This document shows, piece after piece, positions 22,906 to 33,165 of a DNA stretch of 64,000 bases. The DNA lies in contig NC_064678.1 of the NCBI RefSeq assembly GCF_023278565.1, positions 5,952,001 to 6,016,000 of the forward strand. Direction: 5' to 3'. The notes below the pieces were generated by a model that saw only the letters and a list, made by a program, of their open reading frames with translations, ran no database searches and was not told the DNA's origin. The DNA is from Colletotrichum lupini. Its lineage: Eukaryota; Ascomycota; Sordariomycetes; Glomerellales; Glomerellaceae. How positions within the stretch are numbered: the stretch's first letter is position 1; the number at the start of each line of letters is the position of its first letter. The position numbers and the translations under genes were made by a program.

Positions 22906-23676
22906 ATGTCTTCCGGACTCACTTACCTCATCACCGGCGCCAACCGTGGAATCGGAAAGGGCTTCACCACCCTCCTCCTACAGCGCCCCTCAACAACAAT
23001 CATCGTCGGCGTCCGCGACCCAGCCGCTGCAGCCTCAAAGGCCCTCTACGACCTCCCCAAGGCCGAAGGCTCCAAGATCATCGTCGTCAAGATCGACTCC
23101 TCAGTCGAGTCCGACCCCGCCGCCGCTGTAGCAACAATCCAAAAGGAGCACGGCATCACGGCCCTCGACGTCGTCATCGCCAACGCCGGCATCTCCCACA
23201 CCTCGGCCGACGTCGCCGCCACCTCCACCAAGGTCGCCCTGGACCACTTCGCCGTCAACTCGGTCGCGCCCCTCGTCCTCTTCGGCGCCACTAAGCCCTT
23301 GCTCAAGGAGAGCAAGTCCAAGAACCCCATCTTTGTCGCAATCTCCTCCGTGATCGGCAGCAACGGCCTCGCCGAGACGATTTTCCAGATCCCCAGCCCC
23401 GTCAGCCCATACGGTGCGTCAAAGGCTGCGCTCAACTGGTTCGTGCGCCGGTTGCACTTTGAGGAGCCGTGGTTGACTGCCTTTGTCTTCCACCCTGGTC
23501 TGGTCGAGACGGATATGGCTGCTGGTTTGGCGGCTCAGACCGGCGCTGACCTTAGTGCTTTCGGTGCCATTCCTGTCAAAAAGAGTGTGGATGATATGGT
23601 TGCTACTATTGACAAGGCTACCAGAGAGATCAGCGGATCGTTCAAGAACCACGATGGCACTGATTTGCCTTGGTAA
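22906..23676 (+). CDS. Short-chain dehydrogenase/reductase (ketoreductase-like)
   Basis: A 256-residue NAD(P)H-dependent oxidoreductase of the classical SDR fold. The cofactor loop is GANRGIG at 11-17, the NAG structural motif is at 93-95, and the catalytic serine is in ISSV (147-148). Tyr169 and Lys173 form the YGASK motif. Overall pattern resembles the fungal norsolorinic-acid-ketoreductase-like group, but no polyketide genes are near, so a role in secondary metabolism is not supported. The N-terminus starts straight into the first beta strand, without a targeting signal, so it is cytosolic. One exon. The coding sequence is strongly GC3-rich, suggesting good expression. Confidence 0.92.
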   Translation: MSSGLTYLITGANRGIGKGFTTLLLQRPSTTIIVGVRDPAAAASKALYDLPKAEGSKIIVVKIDSSVESDPAAAVATIQKEHGITALDVVIANAGISHTSADVAATSTKVALDHFAVNSVAPLVLFGATKPLLKESKSKNPIFVAISSVIGSNGLAETIFQIPSPVSPYGASKAALNWFVRRLHFEEPWLTAFVFHPGLVETDMAAGLAAQTGADLSAFGAIPVKKSVDDMVATIDKATREISGSFKNHDGTDLPW

Positions 23677-24443
23677 ACGTTATTGTTAGCCTAAATTACG
23701 AAAAGTCCCGGCCTCTGAGGAGGAGAAGGAGCCTGATGACATAAAGCGCATTAGATAGCAGGAGTGTCTGTAGAACTTTGGTCTAGCTTCCAAGTTTCAT
23801 AGAATTTCAAGACCTGTTTTGTTTACGATTACCTTTGCTACGAGCCTCAGTGTCCCATGTCTAACGTTGATACGGATGAAATCGATGATAGACTCAGCAT
23901 TCGAAGTTTTGTCCCGGTGGTCACTAGATCGATTCCGTGTTTCTTAGTTCCATGTTTTACTGCTGTCTTGAAGAGGTTTCCCCAGTCTCACTGTGACTTA
24001 GGTATTTACTGCTTTTGTTATTGATGACCTTACCTCAACCATTGCCCCTACCATCTTTTTATTCCTTGGTTGATATATCTTGAAGACGCCTCGAGAAGGG
24101 GTTACAAGAATTCTATGGGCCGGCCGGTATGCTTTCCTGTCGCCTCTCTACTTGAGGGGACCTAGATGGACCGATTGCTGAGAAGGCAAGTGGAAGCGAA
24201 TTGGATGCCGACGTTGTGGGCGGCAGCTGTACAAAAGGCGGCGACGGAAACAAGGTTTGATTTTGCGTTGACGGAGCGTTATTTGAAGAAGTAGTTCACG
24301 CTAGGATGCTAAAAGGAGCAGACTTGTGTCAAGCTTGTGTTCGACTAGACAAGGTACTAGTATCTGCATGTATTCAAAGACAGAAATCACTCTAGAAGAT
24401 GGAAGGAATCTCTCGAGTGCACCGTAATACCGCTCGGCCTTCT
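23677..24443. other. Intergenic, 3' ends of two converging genes
   Basis: 770 bp between the dehydrogenase and the peptidase stop codons. No further gene seen. Confidence 0.4.
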
Positions 24444-26471
24444 TCACAGAGACCGTGTAGAGCGGCGTCTGTACTTGCCCTTAGAGGCATAGAATGTGTC
24501 AACCCAAGCCTTCATCTGATCAACCTCAGCAGTGATGACCTCCTGCATATCCTCATTGACAGCGCCGTTTCTCACAAGCAAATCGTTGCAGTGGCGGGAT
24601 CCCGGGATGAGGTGGACCGGCGCGCCGGGGCGGGACTTGAGCGGGCCGCCGGGACGGAGCTCGCTGGACACGGAGGCGGAGCGCCAAGGGTCGAACTCGC
24701 TATGGAAACGTTAGTCACGCTTTTCCTAATTTCTGGGTACGATGGAATGGCTTACCCGTTGGACCACATGAGGCGCGTGGTGTTAGTGAAGAACCAGCCG
24801 TCCGTCGCCTTGTTCAGATCTGCGGCGGTCTTGCCTGCGTTGGAGGCGTAGGTAAACTCGCCTTGCCTGGGGAAGAAGAGGTCGCATTGGCTCTGGTAGT
24901 ACTCCGGTGTAACGAAGCGCGAGACGATTGAGGGACGATCCTTGGGAGCACCGCTATTCACAGTTAGTCATGAAGCTCTCTTGCACTTCAACGAGTATCA
25001 TTGAGCCGTAAACGTACGTCTGCCAGTAGAAGAAGGGCTCATTGCAGGTCATCCAGTACCAGGTCCGGCCGAACGGGTTCTCGGCGCTCCAGTCGGTGTA
25101 GATGGGGCTCGTGGCGTTGAAGCTGTCGAAGCAGGCGACGTTCATGGGGTCTGACCACTCTTCGATGCCGTAGGATGCGCAAGCTGCACAGAGTTAGTCA
25201 CCGACAAGACACACACACAGGTCATGAGGGCTGCTACTTACTTCCTGGGAGGTAGTTAGTGCTCCACCAGTTGGCGTAGTTGTTCAGAGCCTTTGTAAGG
25301 CCGACGCCGTCTGCGCTGTACGTCGCGTTGGGTGCCGAGAAGTTACCAATGGCGCCTTGGACGGTATCGCACATTTCGTAGAAGGCAGAGTATCCCGAGT
25401 ACAGCTGGATGGACTGCCAGTAGCCAAGGGGTCCGACGAGAGCCCTATAGACATCACAGATGTGAGAATCGGATCCAAAGTCTCCATTACAACCAAGGCT
25501 TCAGCTTACGAGGCAAAGTCCTCCTTGTGAGCAAGGTCCTGGAGGCCAAACTTCTTCTTCAGGGAGTAGATCTCGTCATCGCTGCCAGTGAGCAAGACGT
25601 TGTCGACGTGGTCGATGATCCGCTCAAAATCGTGACTGCAGTTCTTGGGCATGCCGTTCTGAATGGGGAGGAAGTAGCTCCAGTAGTCGTAGGTCGCCTC
25701 GACGGGACCGCTGCTGGAGTGGTAGGCCCAGAAGGTTCCCGGAGCGAGCTTTGCGATGGCTGCGGCCAGAACGCCAGAGTAGGATCCGCCGGTGTACACC
25801 CAGGGCTACTGGTCGTCAGTTCTATCGGCTTACTCGACAAGGGTCTGGTCTTGATACTTACAGCTTGCGGGGCGTTGCTGCTGCCGTTCTTGTCGAAAGG
25901 CAGCTGGACATTGCGGGCGAGGTTGGCAAAGTCGAGGACGGCATTCGTCATTGTGTGCTGCTGGAGGTTCTTGGTATCTTGGACCGCGTACGGCAGGGAG
26001 GTTCCCCAGTTACGGTCTGGTCATCATTAGTATTTTTGGCTCTGCTCCAGTGTCTGTGGCAAGTTCCATACGCTCAACCATAACGACGGCACCGCCGATT
26101 GCCTTGGCAATGGCTCCTGTGATGGCCCGATCCGTGAGGTATCCGGTGTAAGGGGCAGCCTCTGATTCTCCAGGCGTGAAGAACACCACCTACAATCCAT
26201 TAGTCAGTGAGATGGCCACAACATCAGGCGAGACAAGTCGTACCGGAGAGCCAGGTCCCTCCCAGTACGTGGAGTTCCACCAGTATCTCTGCTGGAAGGT
26301 CCCGAGAGACGGGTCATTGTGGTCGATGAGCTGCTCAAAGAAACCGGCTTCTCTCTTGGAGAGAATTCCTTCCTCCTCATCTTCGGCCCTCAGAGGAGGC
26401 TGAATGGGCTGAAAGGCGAAGTGGGCTTGAGCCACCGCGAGACAGCTGAGCAAGGCGAGCGAGGCCTTCAT
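24444..26471 (-). CDS. Secreted serine peptidase, family S28
   Basis: Eight exons joined by GT..AG introns: 26471-26244, 26189-26072, 26016-25862, 25805-25510, 25444-25242, 25183-25018, 24953-24756, 24699-24444. All phases agree and give 539 residues. The protein resembles prolyl carboxypeptidase and fungal extracellular S28 enzymes, which cut after proline. It has a signal peptide (MKASLALLSCLAVAQA), then FFEQLIDHNDPSLGTFQQRYW, the typical S28 start. The nucleophile is Ser175 in GGSYSG. Asp458 in GEFDPW and His491 in PGSRHC complete the triad. Many N-glycosylation sites (NAT, NST, NTT) fit secretion. The intron number is far above that of its neighbours. It probably works in extracellular protein digestion, often at acid pH in this family. 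Confidence 0.93.
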
Positions 26472-27885
26472 GGTGACAGAGAGCCGAGGATCTTCAGAAC
26501 ATAGAACGACTGGCTTGGCACGCTCGTCAACCAAGAAGGAACTCCAGCTCCATGATCACGGCCGTCGGGGAGCTGCATCTTTTAAGAGAAGCGCTGTACA
26601 TGGGTCCAGGGCGCAGACCCCGTATCTCGCAGTAACACGAAGCGATGATCGGGACCGCTTAAGCAGCATTCTATGCAATAGCCCATGCCTTGACATTGTC
26701 GACATTCACAGTATTGCAACAGTGAACAGGAACAAGCTTTCCAAGTGTTGGCGGGAGAGGTACTAGCCCCGGTGCGACCCCGGCATCGCACGGGGCCCAA
26801 GGGCCAAATGCGACGAGGTCTCCATAATGAGACCGGGGGGTTGTAGGCGGGTTGACAACGGCTTTACGGTCTCTGATAGGCATTTGCAGGTGATGAGAAG
26901 TTCGTTGCGTGGGCCGACAGGTTAGCCGGAAGCGGAAGGTGAGCGTTGGGAGATGGCGATGGCCCCAGGTCGGGTGGCACGCCTCGGCACTCCGGCAGGA
27001 ACTATTGTCTCCGGCCCAAGGGCCGACCTGCGACAATGGGAAGGTGTTTTGGGGTTCTGGATGAATTCATAGGAGTTGGTTTTGAGTGATCGGCTCTTGT
27101 GCAGAAAAGTCTCGGATGGTGAGCCCCTCAGCTCGGCTTAAGAGGCAAATATCTTTCCCGTGGAAACGTCGAGACGTTCTGCCATTGAGAAGTATGTACT
27201 TGAGGGGAAGAAATACCACACAGATCTCATCGATAATGAGTTGAAATGGTTAGATAGACTGAAAGCCGCTGCCGACGATCGACTCAGGGAATGTTACGTT
27301 GCTGCAGGCGGGCTTGAAGGGTTGCGCTCACCACCACCCCACGGATGATTTTACTTGGGTACCTCGCCATACCACACAACTTATCAGTGAATCAGGGATT
27401 TGTAGATAACCAGATAAAGAGACTACCGCGTTCGGGAAGTGGGTATGCTATGTTATGTGGTTGGTTGCATAGAGACTGAGTACTGTAGGTACATGAAGAG
27501 TGCGTACAAGTCGTCGAGATATTGGTGTAAGCAGCTACAACTTAGAGCTTGTAAAGGCGCCCGGCAATGTAAAACCCGGTGTAAAGTACTCTGTAGTGCA
27601 GTATGTAGTGTAATAAAGTTCAAGTTGGTAGAGACATGGAAGAGGACTGAAAAGGAGGCTTCCTGGCTCTGGCGCGACCGTGCTGGTAGTGAACCCAGCC
27701 AACCAATCAAATGCCCCAAAAGGTAATCAACCGCTTTTAGCCTCACAAACCAGGCCATCAGGGAATTCACTGTCGGAAGCTCCACAATCCAATCCAAAGC
27801 TCCGACGACATTTCAAGATCTAGAATCCCAATTGACCATCGACGATAGCCTCATTCGCCCATTACAGACCTCAATCGTCGTCACA
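26472..27885. other. Intergenic between divergent genes, no gene seen
   Basis: 1.4 kb containing the promoters of the S28 peptidase and of the complex I gene. Short frames are unsupported. Confidence 0.4.
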
Positions 27886-28323
27886 ATGGCCGGAGACTCA
27901 GCACCAAGGGGTCCGTATCCCCATAATCTCCCCCCATGCTATCCACCCACCCGCAATGGCTGACATCCCTCTCCAGAAGCGACCCGCGAGGAGATGCGGG
28001 AGGCGAAGCTCCCCCTCCCCTACCGCGACAGCTGCGCCGGTCTCCTCATCCCCCTCAACCGCTGCCGTGTCGACACTTGGTACCTTCCGTGGAAGTGCAA
28101 TGTCAGTCTTTCTCGCCCCTACCATCCGCCCCTATCCAGCCTCCCTCTCGACCTCTCAATCGACCCGTCCGATGAATCCGAGAACACAGTTTGTCGCTAA
28201 CCTAGAATCCAATCGAAACAGGACGAGCGCCACAGCTACGAGAAGTGCCAATACGACGAGTTCAAGAAGCGTGTCGCCAAGATGAACGAGCTCCGCGCGG
28301 AGAAGGGAACGAGAAGCAACTAG
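27886..28323 (+). CDS. Mitochondrial complex I subunit NDUFB7 (B18)
   Basis: Three exons, 27886-27910, 27977-28101 and 28222-28323, encode 83 residues. The first exon is only 25 nt, and it was placed because it alone gives an in-frame start in front of REATREEM. The protein is an accessory subunit of NADH:ubiquinone oxidoreductase on the intermembrane-space side. It has the twin CX9C signature: Cys28/Cys38 and Cys49/Cys59, each nine residues apart, oxidised through the Mia40 import route. PLPYRDSCAGLLIPLNRCR and HSYEKCQYDEFKKRV are strongly conserved family blocks. It converges on the chloride exchanger gene, with 511 bp between stop codons. Confidence 0.93.
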
Positions 28324-28834
28324 AGTGGCGGCAACGGGACGAGACGAACGAAACGAGCCTGGGACGGCGAGCGTCTGTGTACATAACCTGTTATTTGAGG
28401 ATCGGGGGGCCAGAAAAGGGCAGCATGGGATTGATCTTGCCGCGAGGGTCATAGATCGAGCCGAATTCACGTCTTTTTGCGATTCCAAGTATCGATGATG
28501 ATGAGGAAAGTTTACTGTGGTACGAGGGATCGACATGGCGAAGAGCGCTGCATCTGGGAGGAGAGCACATCACGAGAAGTCAGTGTCTTGGAGTGCGGAA
28601 GTGGAAGGGGCAATCGCCGTCATGCGCCCTGGCAGTGGGAGAAGCACACAACAGAGTTACAGACGAATATCCTACGAGGGCTCGTGAGCACGGGTTACTC
28701 TAAAGACAAAGCTAAGCAACTGGCCATTCAAACCCAGATTGCCGGCCAGAAAAGAAACGACAGGGTAGGAGAACTAAGGCTTTTGATTTTATTGCGCTAA
28801 ATTCCAAGACTCTACAGTGACTCGGGCCGATGTA
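28324..28834. other. Intergenic between converging genes
   Basis: A 107-codon open frame at 28477-28800 (+) has no recognisable features and is probably chance. Nothing else seen. Confidence 0.35.
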
Positions 28835-31154
28835 TCAAGATGCCTTCGCCCGATCCAGAAAGTCCAGCAGTCGCTTCTTAAGCACAACGCCCAGGACCTT
28901 CGATGTCTCCGGCTCAAGGATGATGATGTACCTCGGACCCAACTTCCCGAACATCTCCAAAACGTGCTCCATCGGGGCCTCGGCGCAGACTGTGAGCGGC
29001 GTTCGGTCAACCAACTCAGTCATGACGCCAGTCCGCAAATCAAGTTCCTCCGCTTCGCCGCCAGTCAGCACCGCATATTCTACTTCTGCCTCGGGCAGAT
29101 AGCCGAACAGCAGTCCAGCGTCACTGACAAGAACGAGGCCCGCATCCATGAGTCCCCTGGCCTTCAGCTTCCGCAACTTCTCCGCCAGCACATCCCTACG
29201 GACGCGGTACTGGCTGCCCACCCACAGAGTGATCTCCTCCATTGTCCCGGCCGGAGGAACCAGCTCACGGGCGGTGGCTTCTCGCTTCCGCACCACCTCG
29301 TGAGCTTGCTCCGCATCAAGAAAGGGGTGGCCTAGCAGGTGTTGCGAGAGATCGTACACTGATTCCCCCGAGATCGCGTCCGCCACCCATTTGGCGGTCA
29401 GGATGGCACACATAAAGGCTGGCACGTACGTCACCTCGCCAGTCAGCTCAAACATGATAACAGCCAAGCTCACAGTCATCCTGCTCACGCCCGCGAGGAA
29501 GGCCGCCGCGCCGACCATTGCGAAAATACCAGGCGAGATCCCACCAACGAACTGGCCGACCAATCGTCCGAAAAGAGCGCCGCCGTCGAGAGCGGGGATG
29601 ATGATGCCAGAGGGGACTTTACATCCAAAGGTGATGATAGTCAGGAGCAACTTGATGACCGCGCCGCTTGCAAGCTGCAGCATGTACAATTTCTTGTCGT
29701 TGCTTCCCTCCTGCTGACATATCCAGTTACCGTCTGGCTCCTTACAGTCGACTAGTAGCCTCGAGAGTGCCACGTCGCCCGTGTCGCGGATGAGCACGTT
29801 TGGGTACTGCAGCAGAGCGGTGGCCAATACGACACAACATAGCTCGAGCACGGGATGCTTCTTGACGATGTCGTATCTGCGGAAACGGTTGGACCAAAGA
29901 AAGTTGGCCTTGCAGAATACTCCGCCGAACACGCCGCCAACGACACCCAGCAACACAAACACCAAGTAGTGCACCGGGTCATAGTCGACCCCGTAGCTCG
30001 TCTCGAAGAGCACCAGCTTCCCGGTTCCCGTGGGGTTCAGCGCTTTGAGAGCAATGGCCGCGATGAGTGAGCACAGGAACGCGCGCCATAGTACGCGTCG
30101 TGGAAAGTACGTGCTGATTTCCTAATTGATGGGTTTCGTCAACATCGTCAACCCCAGTCCGATTGGAACCACGAGACCAGACACATCAAAACAATCAACA
30201 ACATACCTCGTAGCTGAACAGCACACCGCCAATCGGCGCACCAAAAGCGACGGACAGGCCAGAAGAGCATGCCACGCTCAGCATCTCCCGCATCTTGCGC
30301 GGGTTGTCCCTGTACTTGGGGAACCGGTTGGCCACCAGCCACCCGACGCACGTCGAGATGTGGACAAAAGGACCCTCTTTGCCCAGACACATGCCCGTCG
30401 ACACGGCAAAGGTTGCGCCCACGGCTTTCACGACCAGGACCTTGAAGTCTAGGAAGTGGGGGATCACGAAGCCCGACAGAATCGTCTTGATCTCGGGGAT
30501 GCCGCTGCCGGCGGCCATGTACATTGTCTTGCCTTCCATCATGGCACCTGCTGTGACGGCACTACCGGCGTCGACGGCTGGTAGGGAGGCTTTGGTAGTC
30601 ATGGTGACGTTTCCCGCGACGATACCGAAGAGGAGGGCAAACAAGACGTAGACAGCATAGCTGGCGACGTAGCCTCCTCCATCGCCCTCACCAACCCAGG
30701 GGTTCCAAGCATCGCAAGTCCCCGTCTCCGACACCCCCCAACAACACTGCCCACGGTCCAGGAAAACATTCGTCCTGCAGTACCCCTCCTTCCAATCGCT
30801 CACCGTCGCCACGGAGACGTCGACGACAAAGGCAACGAGGGCAGTGAGCGCGCCGATGACCGCGGCGGCGATCCAACCCTGGCACTGGTCGAACCAGCGC
30901 GCTGCGGTGCCGCGGATACCTGAGCGTGCGCGGAGGCGACGGGCGCGGGAGGAGTCCTTTGTCAAATCGCGGAGCCAGTCGATGGTGGTGTAGTCGTTGT
31001 AGGGCAGGCGGTCGCCTAGAGGGGGCGATTGGCCTAGGGCTTGGTCTGCTTTGGAAAGTGAGGGTTGGTGGGATGGGGTCGAGATGGACTGTCTGGTTTG
31101 GGATGTTGGGAGGAGGGGGCTATTCTCGTTGGTTTCACCGTCGTCTGAGGCCAT
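28835..31154 (-). CDS. CLC chloride/proton exchanger (Gef1-type)
   Basis: Two exons, 31154-30207 and 30121-28835, give 744 residues. This is a CLC protein of internal membranes, acidifying Golgi/endosomes by swapping chloride for protons and supporting copper loading in yeast. The polar N-terminus (1-90) is followed by about ten membrane helices. Selectivity motifs are GSGIPE at 216-221, GKEGPFVH at 258-265 and PSGIIIP at 486-492. The gating glutamate is Glu260. The glutamate pair FSYEEIS ends with Glu317, which matches the internal proton glutamate of CLC exchangers, so it is an antiporter rather than a channel. Two CBS domains form the C-terminus (about 580-744). The intron falls exactly between the two glutamates 316 and 317. 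Confidence 0.94.
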
Positions 31155-32103
31155 TTTTTCTCTAGTGTTGTGTCTTATCTATCTGCGGTGAGAATGTTTG
31201 TCAAGAGCACCGGCAGGAGGGCGAGAAGTCATCGATATTCCAACATTTGGATTCTAAGGTCTAAGGGGGCAGAGGTACTCTAGATATGAATATTTCTACA
31301 AACGCCATTTCCATCCATATCTCAACTCTCCCAATAGATTCAGTGAACATCGTCCCGATCCTGCAGCCCGCGGAGAAACGGATCGGCGCGAACGCACATG
31401 GTCGAAAGTCTGGAGATAAGATTGGGCGGTAGATAAGGTCGTAGGTCTGGCCTCGTTAGCCCGCCCGTTGCTTTTTGGCGCTGCCCGCTTCCCCCAAACT
31501 CCAACCCCAGCATTCGCCCTACCGTGCTCAAGGTAGTTGCCGGAGATCTCCAAATGTGGCGAGGGCGAGTGCCGAGTGTCGTCTCCGCGGGATAATCCTC
31601 ACGTCGCGATCCCAAATCTCTCGAGACCCCCCCCCCCCCCTGCTCACTTGCGGTAGACTCGGCGAAGTGAAAAAATGCGAACGATGCCTGCCAGCTAAAC
31701 TTTTTCTTCTTTTCTTGGGTTGATGCTTCATCTTATATACAATAAACAAAGGAACGGGAGACCATGCGAATGGGGGTATATGTTCTAAATGTACAACGAA
31801 ACAGACGAAATGAAAATGTGCAATTAGATGAGAAATGAAACATTGCCAATCTGGAAAGGGGGCAAAACAAATGAGTGTAAAGCGCTGATGATAGCGCCGA
31901 TATTTCTCCCACCAAAAACTCCAAAGCAATGAATGAGAATCAAACGCCGTCCAGTGCCAGCACCTTTGGGACAAAATGTACTCCACAAGAAACCTGATTT
32001 TACACAAGTTTTTTTCTCTGCGTCTTTTTTTCACGCTTAGTCCTTTTTTTCGTCTCAAGTCTCGAGACAAAAACGTATGAATCCCCCCCTGTCAAGGGCG
32101 AGC
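31155..32103. other. Intergenic with a 14-base poly-C tract
   Basis: 950 bp: promoter of the exchanger, then the 3' region of the FHA gene. A run of 14 C lies at 31627-31640. No gene seen. Confidence 0.4.
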
Positions 32104-33165
32104 TCAGCAAACAACCTTGACCATGGGCTCCCAAGGCTTCGCCGTGTTCCAGAGATACGTCTCCGGCGGCGCCCCGTCGTCCGAGGTGAGCAGGTACTTC
32201 ACGTACGCCGGCGGCACGACGGAGGGAATCGGCGGGAGGAAGTCCATCTTTTCTTCCTCGGCGACGTCGTCGACCATTTCGTCGTCCGACGTGTCGTAGT
32301 CGAAGTCGTAGTCGCAGTCGTAGCTCAGATCGAAGCCGAGGTCAAAGTTGAAGTTGTAGTAAAAGTCGCAGACGTCCTTTTCGTCGCGGCGGACGAGTTG
32401 CTGGTCTTCCTTTTGGGAGTAGGAGTATGAGTGGTTGGCGAGGATGGAGGCGAGGATGCTCGCGTCGAGGTCTGGTGTTTTTTCCTCTGGTGTCGCTGCT
32501 GCTGCTGCCGCCTCTGCGATGATGCCGGCGCTCTCGAGGCTTGACATGAAAGTCTCGACGTTCTCCTTGTAGACCTCTGGCCGGAGGACGTGCGCCTCGT
32601 TGATGATGACTTGGAACCGTACGGTCTGAATGTCGATCACGACGCGGTCGACCATCGAGGGGAACCCGTAGCTGCTTCCCGCGCCGAGAACCCAAGACTC
32701 GCGGGTGCGGTCGCCGGAGCTGGCGCCGTCGTACCAGACGGCCGTGCCGGTGTGCGAGGTGTCGACGAGGACGAGGCGGTGTGAGGCGTCAAAGGTGATG
32801 TGGCAGTGGGCTGGGGCGATACCGGGCAGGGACGGGAGGAGGATGTCTGCAAGAGCAGGGTCGGTGCCGAGGACGAAGCCTGGGTTGGATTTGGGGGGCG
32901 ATGTGAAGGTTAGGGAGAGAGCTGGGCGGGGTTTGGTGAGAGATGCCTCGAGGCTTGAGAAGGAGGATTTGGTGAGGAGGGAGGGGTCGATTGTTGGTGC
33001 TGTGGGCGGGAGTTGGTTTGGGTTTGGTGTTTGGATGATGGGTTCGTAGGATGAGGGGATCGTGGAGACGGTCCGGGTTGCATTTTGGGGCATGCGGATT
33101 GCTTCGAGGGCTGGCTGGTTTGTGGATGAGGGAAGCAGCCAGGCGATTACGTTGGATGATTCCAT
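32104..33165 (-). CDS. FHA-domain protein
   Basis: Single exon, 353 residues. A forkhead-associated domain lies at about 70-205, seen from FVLGTDPALADILLP, a histidine-rich loop GIAPAHCHITFD, and LVLVDTSHTGTAVWYDG. These match the fold's conserved G, SxxH-type and N/T loop regions, but the central SRxH serine/arginine is replaced, so phosphothreonine binding may be altered. An alanine stretch at about 235-245 leads to a low-complexity acidic part rich in D, Y and F (about 280-310). No kinase or other enzymatic domain is present. Its partner and pathway are unknown. A role in signalling or DNA-damage response is only what FHA domains commonly do. Confidence 0.8.
   Translation of the reverse strand: MESSNVIAWLLPSSTNQPALEAIRMPQNATRTVSTIPSSYEPIIQTPNPNQLPPTAPTIDPSLLTKSSFSSLEASLTKPRPALSLTFTSPPKSNPGFVLGTDPALADILLPSLPGIAPAHCHITFDASHRLVLVDTSHTGTAVWYDGASSGDRTRESWVLGAGSSYGFPSMVDRVVIDIQTVRFQVIINEAHVLRPEVYKENVETFMSSLESAGIIAEAAAAAATPEEKTPDLDASILASILANHSYSYSQKEDQQLVRRDEKDVCDFYYNFNFDLGFDLSYDCDYDFDYDTSDDEMVDDVAEEEKMDFLPPIPSVVPPAYVKYLLTSDDGAPPETYLWNTAKPWEPMVKVVC

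Noticed and set aside
15218..26471. Possible secondary-metabolite or iron-uptake cluster (oxidase, transporter, dehydrogenase, peptidase)
   Set aside because: No polyketide synthase, peptide synthetase, terpene cyclase, cluster regulator or Ftr1 permease is present, and gaps between genes are large. The genes look unrelated.
28477..28800. 107-codon open frame downstream of NDUFB7
   Set aside because: No recognisable features and sits in a convergent 3' region.
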